Shown here piece by piece: positions 17,306 through 28,154 of a DNA stretch of 64,000 bases (its first letter is position 1; each line of letters begins with the position of its first letter). The stretch is from Actinomycetospora lutea (GTDB taxonomy: Bacteria > Actinomycetota > Actinomycetes > Mycobacteriales > Pseudonocardiaceae), in the NCBI RefSeq assembly GCF_028737205.1, contig NZ_JAQZAL010000007.1, positions 124,001-188,000 of the forward strand. The letters run 5' to 3'. The notes beneath the pieces were generated by a model, which had not been told where the DNA came from, ran no database searches, and saw only the letters and a list, made by a program, of their open reading frames with translations. Both the position numbers and the translations under genes were made by a program.

Positions 17306-18679
17306 GTGAGCAACGACTGGTACTCCGACTTCGTCAACTCCGGGTTCGGCAAGTCGATCGCCGGCACCGTCGGACTGCCGCCGGTGCCGCGCCTGCGCCG
17401 CTACGAGCCCGGCCAGCCGCTGCTGTCGGGCGCCGCGCTGCTCGGGACGGCCACCGCGGACGGGCGCGTCGCGAAGGTCGTGCGCTCGCTGCTGACCGAC
17501 CTGGGCGTCGAGGTGCACGACGACCCGCAGGCCCCGGTCGGCGGCGGCAGCTCGACGTCCGGGGTCGCCGCCGGGATCGTCGACGCCACCGGGCTCTCCT
17601 CGCCCGCGGACCTCGCGGAGATCCAGGGCTTCCTCACCCCGGTGATGCGCCGCATCGGGCCGTCGGGGCGCGTCCTGGTGATCGGCGACGTGCCCGGCGA
17701 GGCCACCGCGCCGGCCGTGCGCGCCGCCCGCCGCGCCCTCGAGGGGCTCGTGCGCTCGGCGGCCAAGGAGGCCCGCCACGGCGCGACCGTCAACCTCCTC
17801 CACGTCGCCGACGGCGCCGAGAACGACGTCGAGTCGACGCTGCGGTTCTTCCTGTCCTCGCGCTCGGCGTTCGTGCACGGGCAGCGCCTCGAGGTCGGCA
17901 CGGTGCCGGGCTTCGCGGGCTCGACCCAGGGTGTCGACTGGGACAAGCCGCTCGCCGGGCGCACCGCCGTCGTCACCGGCGCCGCCCGCGGCATCGGCGC
18001 GACGGTCGCGACGACCCTGCGCCGCGACGGCGCGACGGTGATCTGCGTCGACATCCCGGCCGCCGGGGACGCGCTGGCCCGCACGGCCAACGACGTCGGC
18101 GGGAGCGCGCTGCAGCTCGACATCACCGCCGACCACGCGCCCTCCACGCTGCTCGATCACGCCCAGCGCCACGGCGGGCTCGACATCGTCGTGCACAACG
18201 CCGGGATCACCCGCGACAAGCTGCTCGCCAACCAGGACCGCGACCGCTGGAACTCGGTCATCGACGTCAACCTCAACGCCCAGCTCGCGATCAACGACGC
18301 GCTGCTGACGTCCGACGTCTTCCACCGCGGCGGGCGCATCGTCACCGTCTCGTCGATGGCGGGGATCGCCGGCAACCGCGGCCAGACCGCCTACGGCGCC
18401 TCGAAGGCCGGCGTCATCGGGATGGTCGACGCCACCGCCCCGCTGCTCGTCGACAAGGACGCGACGATCAACGCCGTCGCGCCGGGCTTCATCGAGACCG
18501 CGATGACCGCCGCCATGCCCGTGGGCACCCGCGAGGCCGGGCGGCGCCTGTCCTCGATGGCCCAGGGCGGGCTGCCGGTCGACGTCGCCGAGACGATCGC
18601 CTGGTTCGCGCAGGGCGCCTCGTACGCCGTCAACGGGCAGGTGCTGCGCGTCGACGGCCAGAACTACCTGGGGGCGTGA
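17306..18679 (+). CDS. fabG4: High-molecular-weight 3-oxoacyl-ACP/CoA reductase, FabG4-type
   Basis: The 457-residue protein is about twice the length of ordinary FabG. It has an N-terminal flavodoxin-like domain without a cofactor site (to about residue 210) and a C-terminal SDR domain with TGAARGIG (about 226-233), NAGITRD, the catalytic Ser in VSSMAGIAGN and the YGASKAG Tyr/Lys pair. HMW FabG enzymes such as mycobacterial FabG4 reduce 3-ketoacyl-CoA with NADH. GGAGG of its ribosome-binding site overlaps the fadA2 stop region. The gene ends with TGATG, where the stop overlaps the ATG of the first micro-ORF. Confidence 0.88.
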   Translation: MSNDWYSDFVNSGFGKSIAGTVGLPPVPRLRRYEPGQPLLSGAALLGTATADGRVAKVVRSLLTDLGVEVHDDPQAPVGGGSSTSGVAAGIVDATGLSSPADLAEIQGFLTPVMRRIGPSGRVLVIGDVPGEATAPAVRAARRALEGLVRSAAKEARHGATVNLLHVADGAENDVESTLRFFLSSRSAFVHGQRLEVGTVPGFAGSTQGVDWDKPLAGRTAVVTGAARGIGATVATTLRRDGATVICVDIPAAGDALARTANDVGGSALQLDITADHAPSTLLDHAQRHGGLDIVVHNAGITRDKLLANQDRDRWNSVIDVNLNAQLAINDALLTSDVFHRGGRIVTVSSMAGIAGNRGQTAYGASKAGVIGMVDATAPLLVDKDATINAVAPGFIETAMTAAMPVGTREAGRRLSSMAQGGLPVDVAETIAWFAQGASYAVNGQVLRVDGQNYLGA

Positions 18680-18720
18680 TGACGCCGAGCGACACGGAGC
18701 GAAGCGGAGCTGGAGCATGA
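18679..18720 (+). CDS. 13-residue micro-ORF 1 linking fabG4 to htdX
   Basis: ATG at 18679 overlaps the fabG4 stop, and the frame [13 protein letters not shown] ends with a TGA at 18718-18720 that overlaps the ATG of the next micro-ORF. It is one copy of a tandem 38-bp repeat. The peptide is probably unimportant; the arrangement would let a ribosome pass from fabG4 to htdX by successive ATGA re-initiation. Confidence 0.4.
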   Translation: MTPSDTERSGAGA

Positions 18721-18760
18721 CCGCGAGCGACACGGAGCGAAGCGGAGCTGGAGCATGACC
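18687..18760 (+). repeat. Tandem 36-bp direct repeat, period 38 bp, carrying Shine-Dalgarno and ATGAC
   Basis: Two identical 36-base copies start at 18687 and 18725. Each contains GACACGGAGCGAAGCGG and ends in GGAGCTGGAGCATGACC, so each supplies GGAG motifs just before an ATG. The period is not a multiple of three. Related sequences occur at 35271-35309 and 57404-57427, again at gene starts. Confidence 0.85.
18717..18758 (+). CDS. 13-residue micro-ORF 2 linking fabG4 to htdX
   Basis: ATG at 18717 overlaps the stop of micro-ORF 1, and the frame [13 protein letters not shown] ends with a TGA (18756-18758) overlapping the htdX ATG at 18755. It differs from micro-ORF 1 at a single residue position (A for P), as expected for a duplicated unit. 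Confidence 0.4.
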   Translation: MTASDTERSGAGA

Positions 18761-19621
18761 CCGACCGAGACCCTCGACGCGGCGCCCACCCTGGGCGTCC
18801 TCTACGGGCGCGCGCTGCTCACCGCGCGGTCGGGCGGCACGACGCTGCCCGACCGCCGCCTCGAGCTCGCCGGGGTGCGGATCGACGCCGACGCGGTCGC
18901 CGACTACGACCACGTCTGCGGGTTCTCCGTGGGCGGCGTCGTGCCGCCGACCTACCCGCACATGCTGGCGTTCCCCCTGCAGATGCGGCTGATGACCGAC
19001 CGCGAGTTCCCCCTGCCCGCGCCGGGCATGGTGCACCTGCGCAACGTCATCACCCAGGCCCGCCCGCCGGAGGTCGGCGAGCCCCTGCGCGTCGCCGTGC
19101 ACGCCGACCGGCTGGCCGCGCACCCGAAGGGCGCCCAGGTCGACCTCGTCACCGCGGTGACCGACGCGGACGGCGCGGAGATCTGGGGCTCGCGCAGCAC
19201 CTACTTCGTGCGCGGCGCCCCCGCCCCGGCCGGCGCCGACGACGTGCCCGCGGCGCCCCGCGAGCCCGACCCGCGGGTCGGGCGGCTCCCGCACGCGATT
19301 TGGAAGGTGCCCGGCGACATCGGCCGGCGCTACGCCGCGGTGTCCGGCGACGTGAACCCCATCCACGTCAACGGGCTCGCGGCCAGGGCGTTCGGGATGC
19401 CGGGCATGATCGCGCACGGGATGTGGACCAAGGCGAGCGCGCTCGCCGCGCTGGCCGGCCGGCACGGCCCGGCGTTCACCGTCGACGTCGTGTTCAAGGC
19501 GCCGGTGCGCGCGCCGTCGACGGTCTACTTCCACACCGCGGCGGTCGACGGCGGCTGGGACGCGGAGCTCGTGAGCCCGAAGGGCCGCGACCACCTGCTC
19601 CTGACCCTGCGCGAGGCCTGA
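18755..19621 (+). CDS. htdX: MaoC-like 3-hydroxyacyl-thioester dehydratase, HtdX-type
   Basis: The 288-residue protein has two hot-dog repeats. The C-terminal one carries the hydratase-2 motif YAAVSGDVNPIHVN followed by MIAHGMW (about residues 190-230), with catalytic Asp and His. The N-terminal half holds the substrate-binding fold. HtdX dehydrates 3-hydroxyacyl thioesters, complementing FabG4 and FadA2 upstream. Its translation start is embedded in the tandem repeat, whose GGAGCTGGAGC serves as ribosome-binding site. A hairpin follows 16 bases after the stop. Confidence 0.85.
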   Translation: MTPTETLDAAPTLGVLYGRALLTARSGGTTLPDRRLELAGVRIDADAVADYDHVCGFSVGGVVPPTYPHMLAFPLQMRLMTDREFPLPAPGMVHLRNVITQARPPEVGEPLRVAVHADRLAAHPKGAQVDLVTAVTDADGAEIWGSRSTYFVRGAPAPAGADDVPAAPREPDPRVGRLPHAIWKVPGDIGRRYAAVSGDVNPIHVNGLAARAFGMPGMIAHGMWTKASALAALAGRHGPAFTVDVVFKAPVRAPSTVYFHTAAVDGGWDAELVSPKGRDHLLLTLREA

Positions 19622-19637
19622 GCTCGCCTGCCTTCCC

Positions 19638-19660
19638 GCAACGAACGTGCTGTTCGCTGC
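19638..19660. terminator. Hairpin between convergent htdX and metallo-hydrolase genes
   Basis: Arms GCAACGAAC (19638-19646) and GTTCGCTGC (19652-19660) pair with one mismatch around a 5-base loop. It sits in the 55-bp space between two convergent stops and can serve both strands. Confidence 0.6.
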
Positions 19661-19676
19661 AACCACCGGGGGCGCG

Positions 19677-20474
19677 CTACAGCGCGATCGTCTCGCCGCG
19701 GCGGACGACGTCGACGCGGTCGGCCCAGCCGCGCCGTTCCACCTCGCCGAGGAACGCCGAGAGCGGCGAGCGGAAGACGCCGTAGTCGTCGTAGTGGATC
19801 GGCGTCGCGCGCCGCGGGGCGATCGTCTCGAGGACGTCGGCGCCCATCTCGCCGTCCATGGTGACGACGAGCCCGCCCGGCAGGGTCGTGCCGCCGAGGT
19901 GCAGGACGGCGCGGTCGACCTCGCCGACGTGCTCGCGGATCTGCGCGATGCCCTCGACGGGCAGGGTGTCCCCGGACAGGTAGATCCGGCGCAGCTCCGC
20001 GCCCGACGGGTCGGCGAACTCGAGCAGGCTGCCCATCACCGGCGGCAGCAGGCGGGACACCGGGCGCGGCGCGTGCCGGCCCGGCAGCGCGGTGACCCGC
20101 AGCGTCGCGCCGTCGGGCCGCACGAGCGTGTGCGACTCCCAGGTCGCCAACCCCAGCGCCCGCCGGAAGCGCTGCCGCGACTGCAGGGTCCGCGCGGCCT
20201 CCGGCGTCGTGATCACGGGGACCGACCTGTCGAGTCCCCGGCGCGCCACCCGGTCCCAGTGGTCGCCGTGCAGGTGCGAGAGCACGACGGCGTCGAGCGC
20301 CGGCAGCTGGTCCGGTGAGAGCGCGGGCTCGGTGAGCCGCTTCGACACGAGCCCCTTGCCGAGGTACGCGCGCTGGCCGCGGTGCAGGAAGTTCGGGTCG
20401 GTGAGGACCGTGAACCCCCCGCACCGCAGCACCGTCGTCGCCGTCCCGACGAAGAACAGGCTCGGTTCGCTCAC
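19677..20474 (-). CDS. MBL-fold metallo-hydrolase (UlaG-like)
   Basis: The 265-residue protein carries the metallo-beta-lactamase motif LSHLHGDHWD with H67, H69, D71 and H72, a later His in PGRHAPRP, the Asp of LSGDT and a C-terminal His in IHYDDYG, all of the metal ligands of the fold. N-terminal FFVGTATTVLRCGGFTVLTDPNFL is typical of the UlaG/lactonase-like branch. The substrate is unknown. The GTG start overlaps the stop of the zinc alcohol dehydrogenase by 4 bp, so the two are co-translated, suggesting hydrolysis of an ester or adduct linked to that oxidation. Confidence 0.75.
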   Translation of the reverse strand: MSEPSLFFVGTATTVLRCGGFTVLTDPNFLHRGQRAYLGKGLVSKRLTEPALSPDQLPALDAVVLSHLHGDHWDRVARRGLDRSVPVITTPEAARTLQSRQRFRRALGLATWESHTLVRPDGATLRVTALPGRHAPRPVSRLLPPVMGSLLEFADPSGAELRRIYLSGDTLPVEGIAQIREHVGEVDRAVLHLGGTTLPGGLVVTMDGEMGADVLETIAPRRATPIHYDDYGVFRSPLSAFLGEVERRGWADRVDVVRRGETIAL

Positions 20475-21652
20475 GGCGCCAGGACGACCTTGATGCACTC
20501 GTCCTGCTTCTTCTGGAAGATCTCGTAGCCGTGGGCCGCGGACTCGAGCGGCAGGCGGTGGGTCTCCAGGTCGTGCACGCCGAGCGGGTCGTCGTCGGTG
20601 AGCAGCGGCAGGATCTCCGGGGTCCAGCGCTTCACGTGGGCCTGGCCCATCTGCAGCGAGATGCCCTTGTCGAAGATCTTCAGCATGTTGATCGGGTCGG
20701 CGGTGCCGCCGTACACGCCAGAGAGCGACACGACGCCCGCGCGGCGCACGGCGTCGACGGCCCCGACGAGCGCGGCGGTCCGGTCGACGCCGGCCACCTG
20801 CAGGAGCGGCGCGGAGATCGCGTCCGGGAGCTTGTTGACCACCTTCTGCGCGAGCTCCGGGATCGCCGAGCCGCCGTGGGCCTCCATGCCGACGGCGTCG
20901 ATCGCCGAGTCGGTGCCGCGGCCGTCGGTGAGGTCGCGGATGGCGGTGCCGACGTCGTCGACCGTGCCCGAGTCGACCACCTCGATGCCGTGGCGGCGCG
21001 CCATGGCGTTGCGCTCGGGGACGCTGTCGACAGCGATGACCCGAGCGCCGCGGTGGCGGGCGATCCGCGTGGCCATCTGCCCGATCGGACCGAGGCCGAA
21101 GACCGCGACGCTGCCGCCCTCGGGGATCCGGGCGTACTCCACGGCCTGCCACGCGGTGGGCAGGACGTCGGAGAGGAAGAGGAAGCGCTCGTCGGCCGGG
21201 CCGTCGGGCACCTTGATCGGGCCGAACTGCGCCTGCGGCACCCGCAGGTACTCCGCCTGCCCGCCCGGGACCTGGCCGTAGAGCTTGGTGAAGCCGAACA
21301 GCGAGGCACCCATGCCCTGGTCACGGTTCTGGGTGGTCTCGCAGGCCGCGAACCACTGGCGCTCGCACATCCAGCAGTGCCCGCAGGAGATGTTGAAGGG
21401 GACGACGACGCGGTCGCCGACCTGCAGGTCGCCGGTCTGCGAGCCGACCTCCTCGACGATGCCCATCGGCTCGTGGCCCAGGATGTCGCCCTTGTCGAGG
21501 AACGGACCGAGCACCTCGTAGAGGTGCAGGTCGGAGCCGCAGATCGCCGTGCTCGTGACCTTGATGATGGCGTCGGTCGGCGCCTGGATCGTCGGGTCCG
21601 GGACGGTCTCGACGCGGACGTCGCCCTGCCCCTGCCAGGTGAGTGCTCGCAT
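20471..21652 (-). CDS. Zinc-dependent alcohol (formaldehyde-type) dehydrogenase
   Basis: The 393-residue protein is a medium-chain dehydrogenase. Catalytic zinc ligands are in AICGSDLH and GHEPMG; a cysteine-rich structural-zinc loop is present as CGHCWMCERQWFAAC; the NAD site is VFGLGPIGQMA with an acidic residue after the second strand (AVDS). The insertion and length match the glutathione-independent formaldehyde dehydrogenase-like group. ATG at 21652 was chosen as the family start MRALTWQG; the longer frame adds a basic stretch. It is co-translated with the MBL-fold hydrolase downstream. Confidence 0.8.
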   Translation of the reverse strand: MRALTWQGQGDVRVETVPDPTIQAPTDAIIKVTSTAICGSDLHLYEVLGPFLDKGDILGHEPMGIVEEVGSQTGDLQVGDRVVVPFNISCGHCWMCERQWFAACETTQNRDQGMGASLFGFTKLYGQVPGGQAEYLRVPQAQFGPIKVPDGPADERFLFLSDVLPTAWQAVEYARIPEGGSVAVFGLGPIGQMATRIARHRGARVIAVDSVPERNAMARRHGIEVVDSGTVDDVGTAIRDLTDGRGTDSAIDAVGMEAHGGSAIPELAQKVVNKLPDAISAPLLQVAGVDRTAALVGAVDAVRRAGVVSLSGVYGGTADPINMLKIFDKGISLQMGQAHVKRWTPEILPLLTDDDPLGVHDLETHRLPLESAAHGYEIFQKKQDECIKVVLAP

Positions 21653-21723
21653 GGATTCGGCTGCCCGACGCGGGCGAAGCGCGAAACGAACCGTCGGATC
21701 GGTCACGCCCCGGAGCTGGGCGT

Positions 21724-21745
21724 GTTCGGTTCGTGTTCACTCCCC
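21724..21745 (+). promoter_or_regulatory. Candidate PHO box upstream of phoX
   Basis: Two adjacent 11-base units, both beginning GTTC (21724-21734 and 21735-21745, GTTCGGTTCGT and GTTCACTCCCC), resemble the direct 11-bp repeats bound by PhoP in actinomycetes. A -10-like TAGCGT lies at 21776-21781, 30 bases further on, and the phoX GTG is at 21818. A phosphatase gene is an expected PhoP target. Confidence 0.4.
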
Positions 21746-21817
21746 TCACGCCTTCCCGACGCCCGACCGTCCTAGCGTCGCCGCGACCACCACGCTTCCG
21801 GACACACGGGAGACTCC

Positions 21818-23848
21818 GTGCGCCTGCTGCCGCTCGCCGTCCGCCGCCCCCACGGACGCCCGGCCGTCTCGTGCCGCTACCGGTGCGCCGACGCCTGCTC
21901 GCGCGAGGCACCGAACCCCACCGACCACACGCCGTTCCGCGAGATCGCGGCCGCCGCCCTGAGCCGGCGGCGCGTGCTGCAGGCGGGCCTGGTCGCCGGC
22001 CTCACCGGGACGCTGGCCGCGGCGTGCGGGACCGCGGGCTCCGGGGCCGGCACCGCCCCGGCGCCCGGTGCGAGCGCCCCGATGCCCTCGCCGTTCGGCT
22101 TCACCGCGGTCGCGCCCAACACCGACGACGCCGTCCGCATCCCGGAGGGCTTCGCGCAGCAGGTCGTCATCCGCTGGGGCGACCCCGTGCTGCCCGGCGC
22201 GCCCGCGTTCGACCCGGCCGCGCAGACCGCCGCCGCCCAGGCCCAGCAATTCGGGTTCAACAACGACTTCCTCGCGCTGCTCGACGTGCCCGGCCGCCCG
22301 GGACGCGCGCTGCTCGTCGCGAACCACGAGTACACGACCGAGCCGTTCATGATCCCGGGGTACGACCCGGACGCGCCGACCCCCGAGCAGGTCGCGATCG
22401 GCATGGCGGCGCACGGGATGTCGGTCGTCACGGTGCAGCGCGACGCGGCGTCGGGCCGGCTCACGCCGGTGATGGACGCGGTCAACCGGCGGATCACCGC
22501 GAGCACCCCGATGACGCTGACCGGTCCCGTCGCCGGCGACGCGCTCGTGCGCACGAGCGCCGACCCCGCGGGTCGCACGGTGCTCGGCACCCTGAACAAC
22601 TGCGCGGGCGGGGTCACGCCGTGGCGCACCGTGCTCACCGGCGAGGAGAACATCGACCAGTACTTCGCCCACGGGGCGACGGTGAACGACCCTGCGCTCG
22701 CCCGCTACGGCATGGACGGCGGCGCCACCGAGCGGTGGTGGGAGGGCGTCGACGCCCGCTTCGATCTGACCCGCGAGCCGAACGAGGCCAACCGTTTCGG
22801 CTGAGTCGTCGAGGTCGACCCCTTCGATCCGGCGTCCACCCCGCGCAAGCACACCGCGCTCGGCCGGTTCAAGCACGAGGGCGCGAACGTGCGGGTCGGC
22901 CCCACCGGCACCGTCGCGGTGTACATGGGCGACGACGAGCGGTTCGAGTACCTCTACAAGTTCGTCTCCTCGCGCACGCACCGCGCGGGCGACAGCCCGG
23001 CCGACCGCGGGTCGAACGCGCGCCTGCTCGACGAGGGCACCCTGTTCGTCGCCCGTTTCTCCCCCGACGCCCCCGGCGGCGGGCCCGACGGCAGCGGCGA
23101 GTGGCTGCCGCTCGTGGAGTCGCTGGCCGACGGCACCGGGCGCTCGTTCGTCGCGGGCATGACCCCCGCGCAGGTGCTCGTGCACACCCGGATGGCCGCC
23201 GACACGGTCGGCGCGACCCCGATGGACCGCCCCGAGGACGTCCAGCCGCACCCGACCACGGGCCGCGTCTACGCCGCGCTGACCAACAACGACGAGCGCG
23301 GCACGCCCGGCAAGCCGGGGCCCGACGGGGTCAACCCGCGCGGGGGGAACACGGACGGCCAGGTCCTCGAGCTGGTCGAGGGCGGCGACGACCCCGGTGC
23401 GCGCACCTTCGCGTGGTCGCTGCTGCTCGTGTGCGGTGACCCGGCGGCCGCCGACACCTACTTCGGCGGGTTCCCCTCCGACCAGGTCTCGCCGATCTCG
23501 TGCCCCGACAACGTCGCGTTCGACGCCGTCGGGAACCTGTGGATCGCGACCGACGGCAATGCGCTGGGCTCCAACGACGGCCTGTTCGCGGTGCCGCTGG
23601 AGGGCCCGCAGCGCGGTCGCGTCCAGCAGTTCCTCACTGTGCCGCGCGGGGCGGAGACGTGCGGGCCGGTGGTCGAGGAGCGGCTGGCGCTGGTGGCGGT
23701 GCAGCACCCCGGCGAGTCGGACGACGCCGGCCTCGCGAACCCGATCTCGCACTGGCCCGACGGCGGGACGAGCATCGCCCGCCCCGCCGTGGTGTCGGTG
23801 TGGCGCGCCGACGGCGGACCGCTGGTCGCGCCGGCCCCTACAGCGTGA
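21818..23848 (+). pseudogene. phoX: PhoX-family (DUF839) secreted phosphatase interrupted by an in-frame TGA
   Basis: The same frame runs from GTG 21818 to TGA 23848, broken only by TGA at 22802-22804 (codon 329 of 677). The N-terminus has a Tat signal (SRRRVLQ at residues 49-55, hydrophobic AGLVAGLTGTLAAAC). The body is PhoX-like on both sides of the stop (DAVRIPEGFAQQVVIRWGD, LTGEENIDQYF before; KHTALGRFKHEGANV, RPEDVQPHPTTGRVYAALTNN, SCPDNVAFDAVGNLWIATDG after). The interrupted motif is NRFG-stop-VVEVDPFDP, where the family has Trp, so a single TGG to TGA change explains it. PhoX is a calcium-dependent alkaline phosphatase. The downstream half is undamaged, so the lesion is recent, a sequencing error, or read through. 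It overlaps the convergent MDR gene by 11 bp. Confidence 0.8.
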
Positions 23849-24860
23849 CGATCATCTTTCCGGTGTTCTCGCCGCGCAGCATGCCGCGGAAGGCCTCGAC
23901 GGCGTTGTCGATGCCCTCCGCGGTCGTCTCCCGGAACGCGACCCTGCCCGCCGCCACCCACGGCGTGACCTCCTCGAGGAACGGGCGCATCCGGTCGATC
24001 GAATCGGTGACGATGAAGCCCTGGATCGCCAGGCGCTTCTTGACGATCTGGAAGAGGTTCGACGGGCCGGGCGTGGGCTCGTCGGCCGTGTCGTTGTAGT
24101 GCGCGATCGCCCCGCAGGCGGCGACGCGGGCGAAGTCGTTGGCGCACGCGATGGCAGCCTCGAGGTGGTCGGCGCCGACGTTGTCGAAGTAGACGTCGAC
24201 GCCGTCGGGCATGGCCGCGCGCAGCTGGTCGACGACCGGCCCGTCCTTGTAGTTGAACGCCGCGTCGTAGCCGAGCTCGCCGGTGAGCCACGCGACCTTC
24301 TCGGCGCTGCCGGCGCTGCCCACGACGCGGGAGGCGCCCTTGAGCTTCGCGAGCTGCCCGACGAGGCTGCCGACCGCGCCGGCCGCCCCCGACACGAACA
24401 CGGCGTCGCCCTCGCGGAACGCGGCCTTGTCGAGCAGCCCGACCCAGGCGGTCAGGCCGGGCACGCCGAGCACGCCGAGGTAGGCGGTCGGGTCCACACC
24501 CTCGGGTGCGGCGACCTTCTGCACCTGCTTCGCGGGCACGACGCCGTGCGTGCGCCAGGCCAGGTTGCTGGTGACGACGTCGCCGACGGCCACCTCCTCG
24601 CTGTTGCTGGCGATCACCTCGCCGACCGCGCGGCCGTCCATCGGCTCGCCCAGCGCGAACGGCGGCACGTAGCTCGGGACGTCGTTCATGCGCCCGCGCA
24701 TGTAGGGGTCGACCGAGAAGGCCTGGTTGGCGACGAGCACCTCGCCGTCGGCGGGCTCGCCGAGGTCGCGATCGACCAGGGCGAAGTCGTCGGGATCGGG
24801 CATCCCGTGCGGACGGCGGACGAGGTGGACCTCGCGGGCGGTGACCGTTGCGGTGCTCAT
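23838..24860 (-). CDS. NADP-dependent zinc-free MDR oxidoreductase (CurA/PTGR-like)
   Basis: The 340-residue protein lacks zinc ligands and has the nucleotide-binding signature SGAAGAVGSLVGQLAKLKG (about residues 149-167). The N-terminal VHLVRRPHGMPDPDDF and PYMRGRMND motifs are typical of the leukotriene B4 12-hydroxydehydrogenase/curcumin reductase group. These enzymes reduce alpha,beta-unsaturated ketones with NADPH. ATG at 24860 gives the usual N-terminus. It is convergent with phoX and divergent from the Clp ATPase; no operon partner is visible. Confidence 0.82.
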   Translation of the reverse strand: MSTATVTAREVHLVRRPHGMPDPDDFALVDRDLGEPADGEVLVANQAFSVDPYMRGRMNDVPSYVPPFALGEPMDGRAVGEVIASNSEEVAVGDVVTSNLAWRTHGVVPAKQVQKVAAPEGVDPTAYLGVLGVPGLTAWVGLLDKAAFREGDAVFVSGAAGAVGSLVGQLAKLKGASRVVGSAGSAEKVAWLTGELGYDAAFNYKDGPVVDQLRAAMPDGVDVYFDNVGADHLEAAIACANDFARVAACGAIAHYNDTADEPTPGPSNLFQIVKKRLAIQGFIVTDSIDRMRPFLEEVTPWVAAGRVAFRETTAEGIDNAVEAFRGMLRGENTGKMIVTL

Positions 24861-24950
24861 GTCCCCCGCGTGCCCGCGGGGGCGCGTGGCCATGCCGTGA
24901 TGCGGGTAGCCCCGGACGTGAGCGCGGTCGACTCATGGCCTGCATCACGA

Positions 24951-24971
24951 CTTGAGTCATAGCCGCTCAGG
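24951..24971. promoter_or_regulatory. HAIR-like HspR operator upstream of the Clp ATPase
   Basis: CTTGAGT-N7-GCTCAGG matches the HAIR consensus CTTGAGT-N7-ACTCAAG at 12 of 14 defined positions with the correct spacing. It lies 86 bp upstream of the Clp ATG and 91 bp upstream of the divergent MDR gene. HspR binds HAIR sites to repress dnaK and clpB in Streptomyces and mycobacteria. Confidence 0.6.
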
Positions 24972-25057
24972 AATGAACGATCCCCGCGCATTGCTGAGCA
25001 GATCAGTGCCGGCGCACCAGCCGGCTCGAACTCTTGCTAGACCCACTGAGGAGCTTC

Positions 25058-27616
<2,559 letters not shown>

Positions 27617-27642
27617 CCTGCTGGTCTTGGCTCGCCTGGGCT

Positions 27643-27693
27643 GAGCGAAGGGCACCGTCGATCGAGTAGGTCGATCGGAGGTGCCCTTTGCTC
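27643..27693 (+). terminator. Long hairpin terminator after the Clp gene
   Basis: GAGCGAAGGGCACC (from 27643) pairs with GGTGCCCTTTGCTC (ending 27693) and an inner TCGATC/GATCGA pair extends the stem, 26 bases after the stop codon. It separates the Clp gene from the DUF1918 gene. Confidence 0.7.
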
Positions 27694-27743
27694 GTCCCGG
27701 GGTGCCTGTCGCGGCGAGAGCCGTTCGAGAAGGAGGACCACCC

Positions 27744-28091
27744 GTGAGCGCGTCCGTGGGCGACCGCATCCGCATGCACTCCAACACCACCGACGTCCCC
27801 GACCGCACCGGGACCGTCGTCGGCGTGCTCGGCGACGACGGGCCGCCCTACCGCGTCCGGTTCGACTCCGGCGAGGAGACGATCGTGACGCCCGGCCCCG
27901 ACGCGACGTTCGAGGCGGGATCGGTGGGCGACAAGATCGGGCTCGCCGCCGAGCAGGCGGGCGACAGGGCCGCCGAGGTCGCGGGCGAGGTCGCCGGCGC
28001 GGCGAAGGAACAGGCCGAGGGCGCGGCGGGCGCCGCGGCGCGTGTCGTGTCCGGGCTCGCCGACGACGTGGCCAAGCGCTTCGAGCGCTGA
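27744..28091 (+). CDS. DUF1918 protein with Ala/Glu-rich helical tail
   Basis: The 115-residue protein starts with a DUF1918 domain (residues 1-55: VGDRIRMHSNTTDVPDRTGTV, then YRVRFDSGEET), a small SH3-like barrel common in actinobacteria and of unknown function. Residues 60-115 form an amphipathic alanine-rich helix (AAEVAGEVAGAAKEQAEGA) resembling LEA/CsbD-like stress segments. GTG at 27744 has AAGGAGGACC upstream. It follows the Clp heat-shock gene but behind a terminator, so it is probably transcribed separately. Confidence 0.75.
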   Translation: MSASVGDRIRMHSNTTDVPDRTGTVVGVLGDDGPPYRVRFDSGEETIVTPGPDATFEAGSVGDKIGLAAEQAGDRAAEVAGEVAGAAKEQAEGAAGAAARVVSGLADDVAKRFER

Positions 28092-28105
28092 GTACCCCCG
28101 CACGA

Positions 28106-28154
28106 CCACGACCGGCGGCCGGCCCCTGAGGGGTCGGCCGCCGGTCGTGGTTTT
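28106..28154 (+). terminator. Rho-independent-like terminator of the DUF1918 gene
   Basis: Two 21-base arms (28106-28126 and 28130-28150), complementary apart from one G-U pair, form a long stem with a 3-base loop, followed by TTTT. It lies 14 bases after the stop codon. Confidence 0.85.

Noticed and set aside
22802..22804. The phoX TGA as a third selenocysteine codon
   Set aside because: The family has Trp, not Cys or Sec, at this position, the motif is not redox-like, and one transition (TGG to TGA) explains it.
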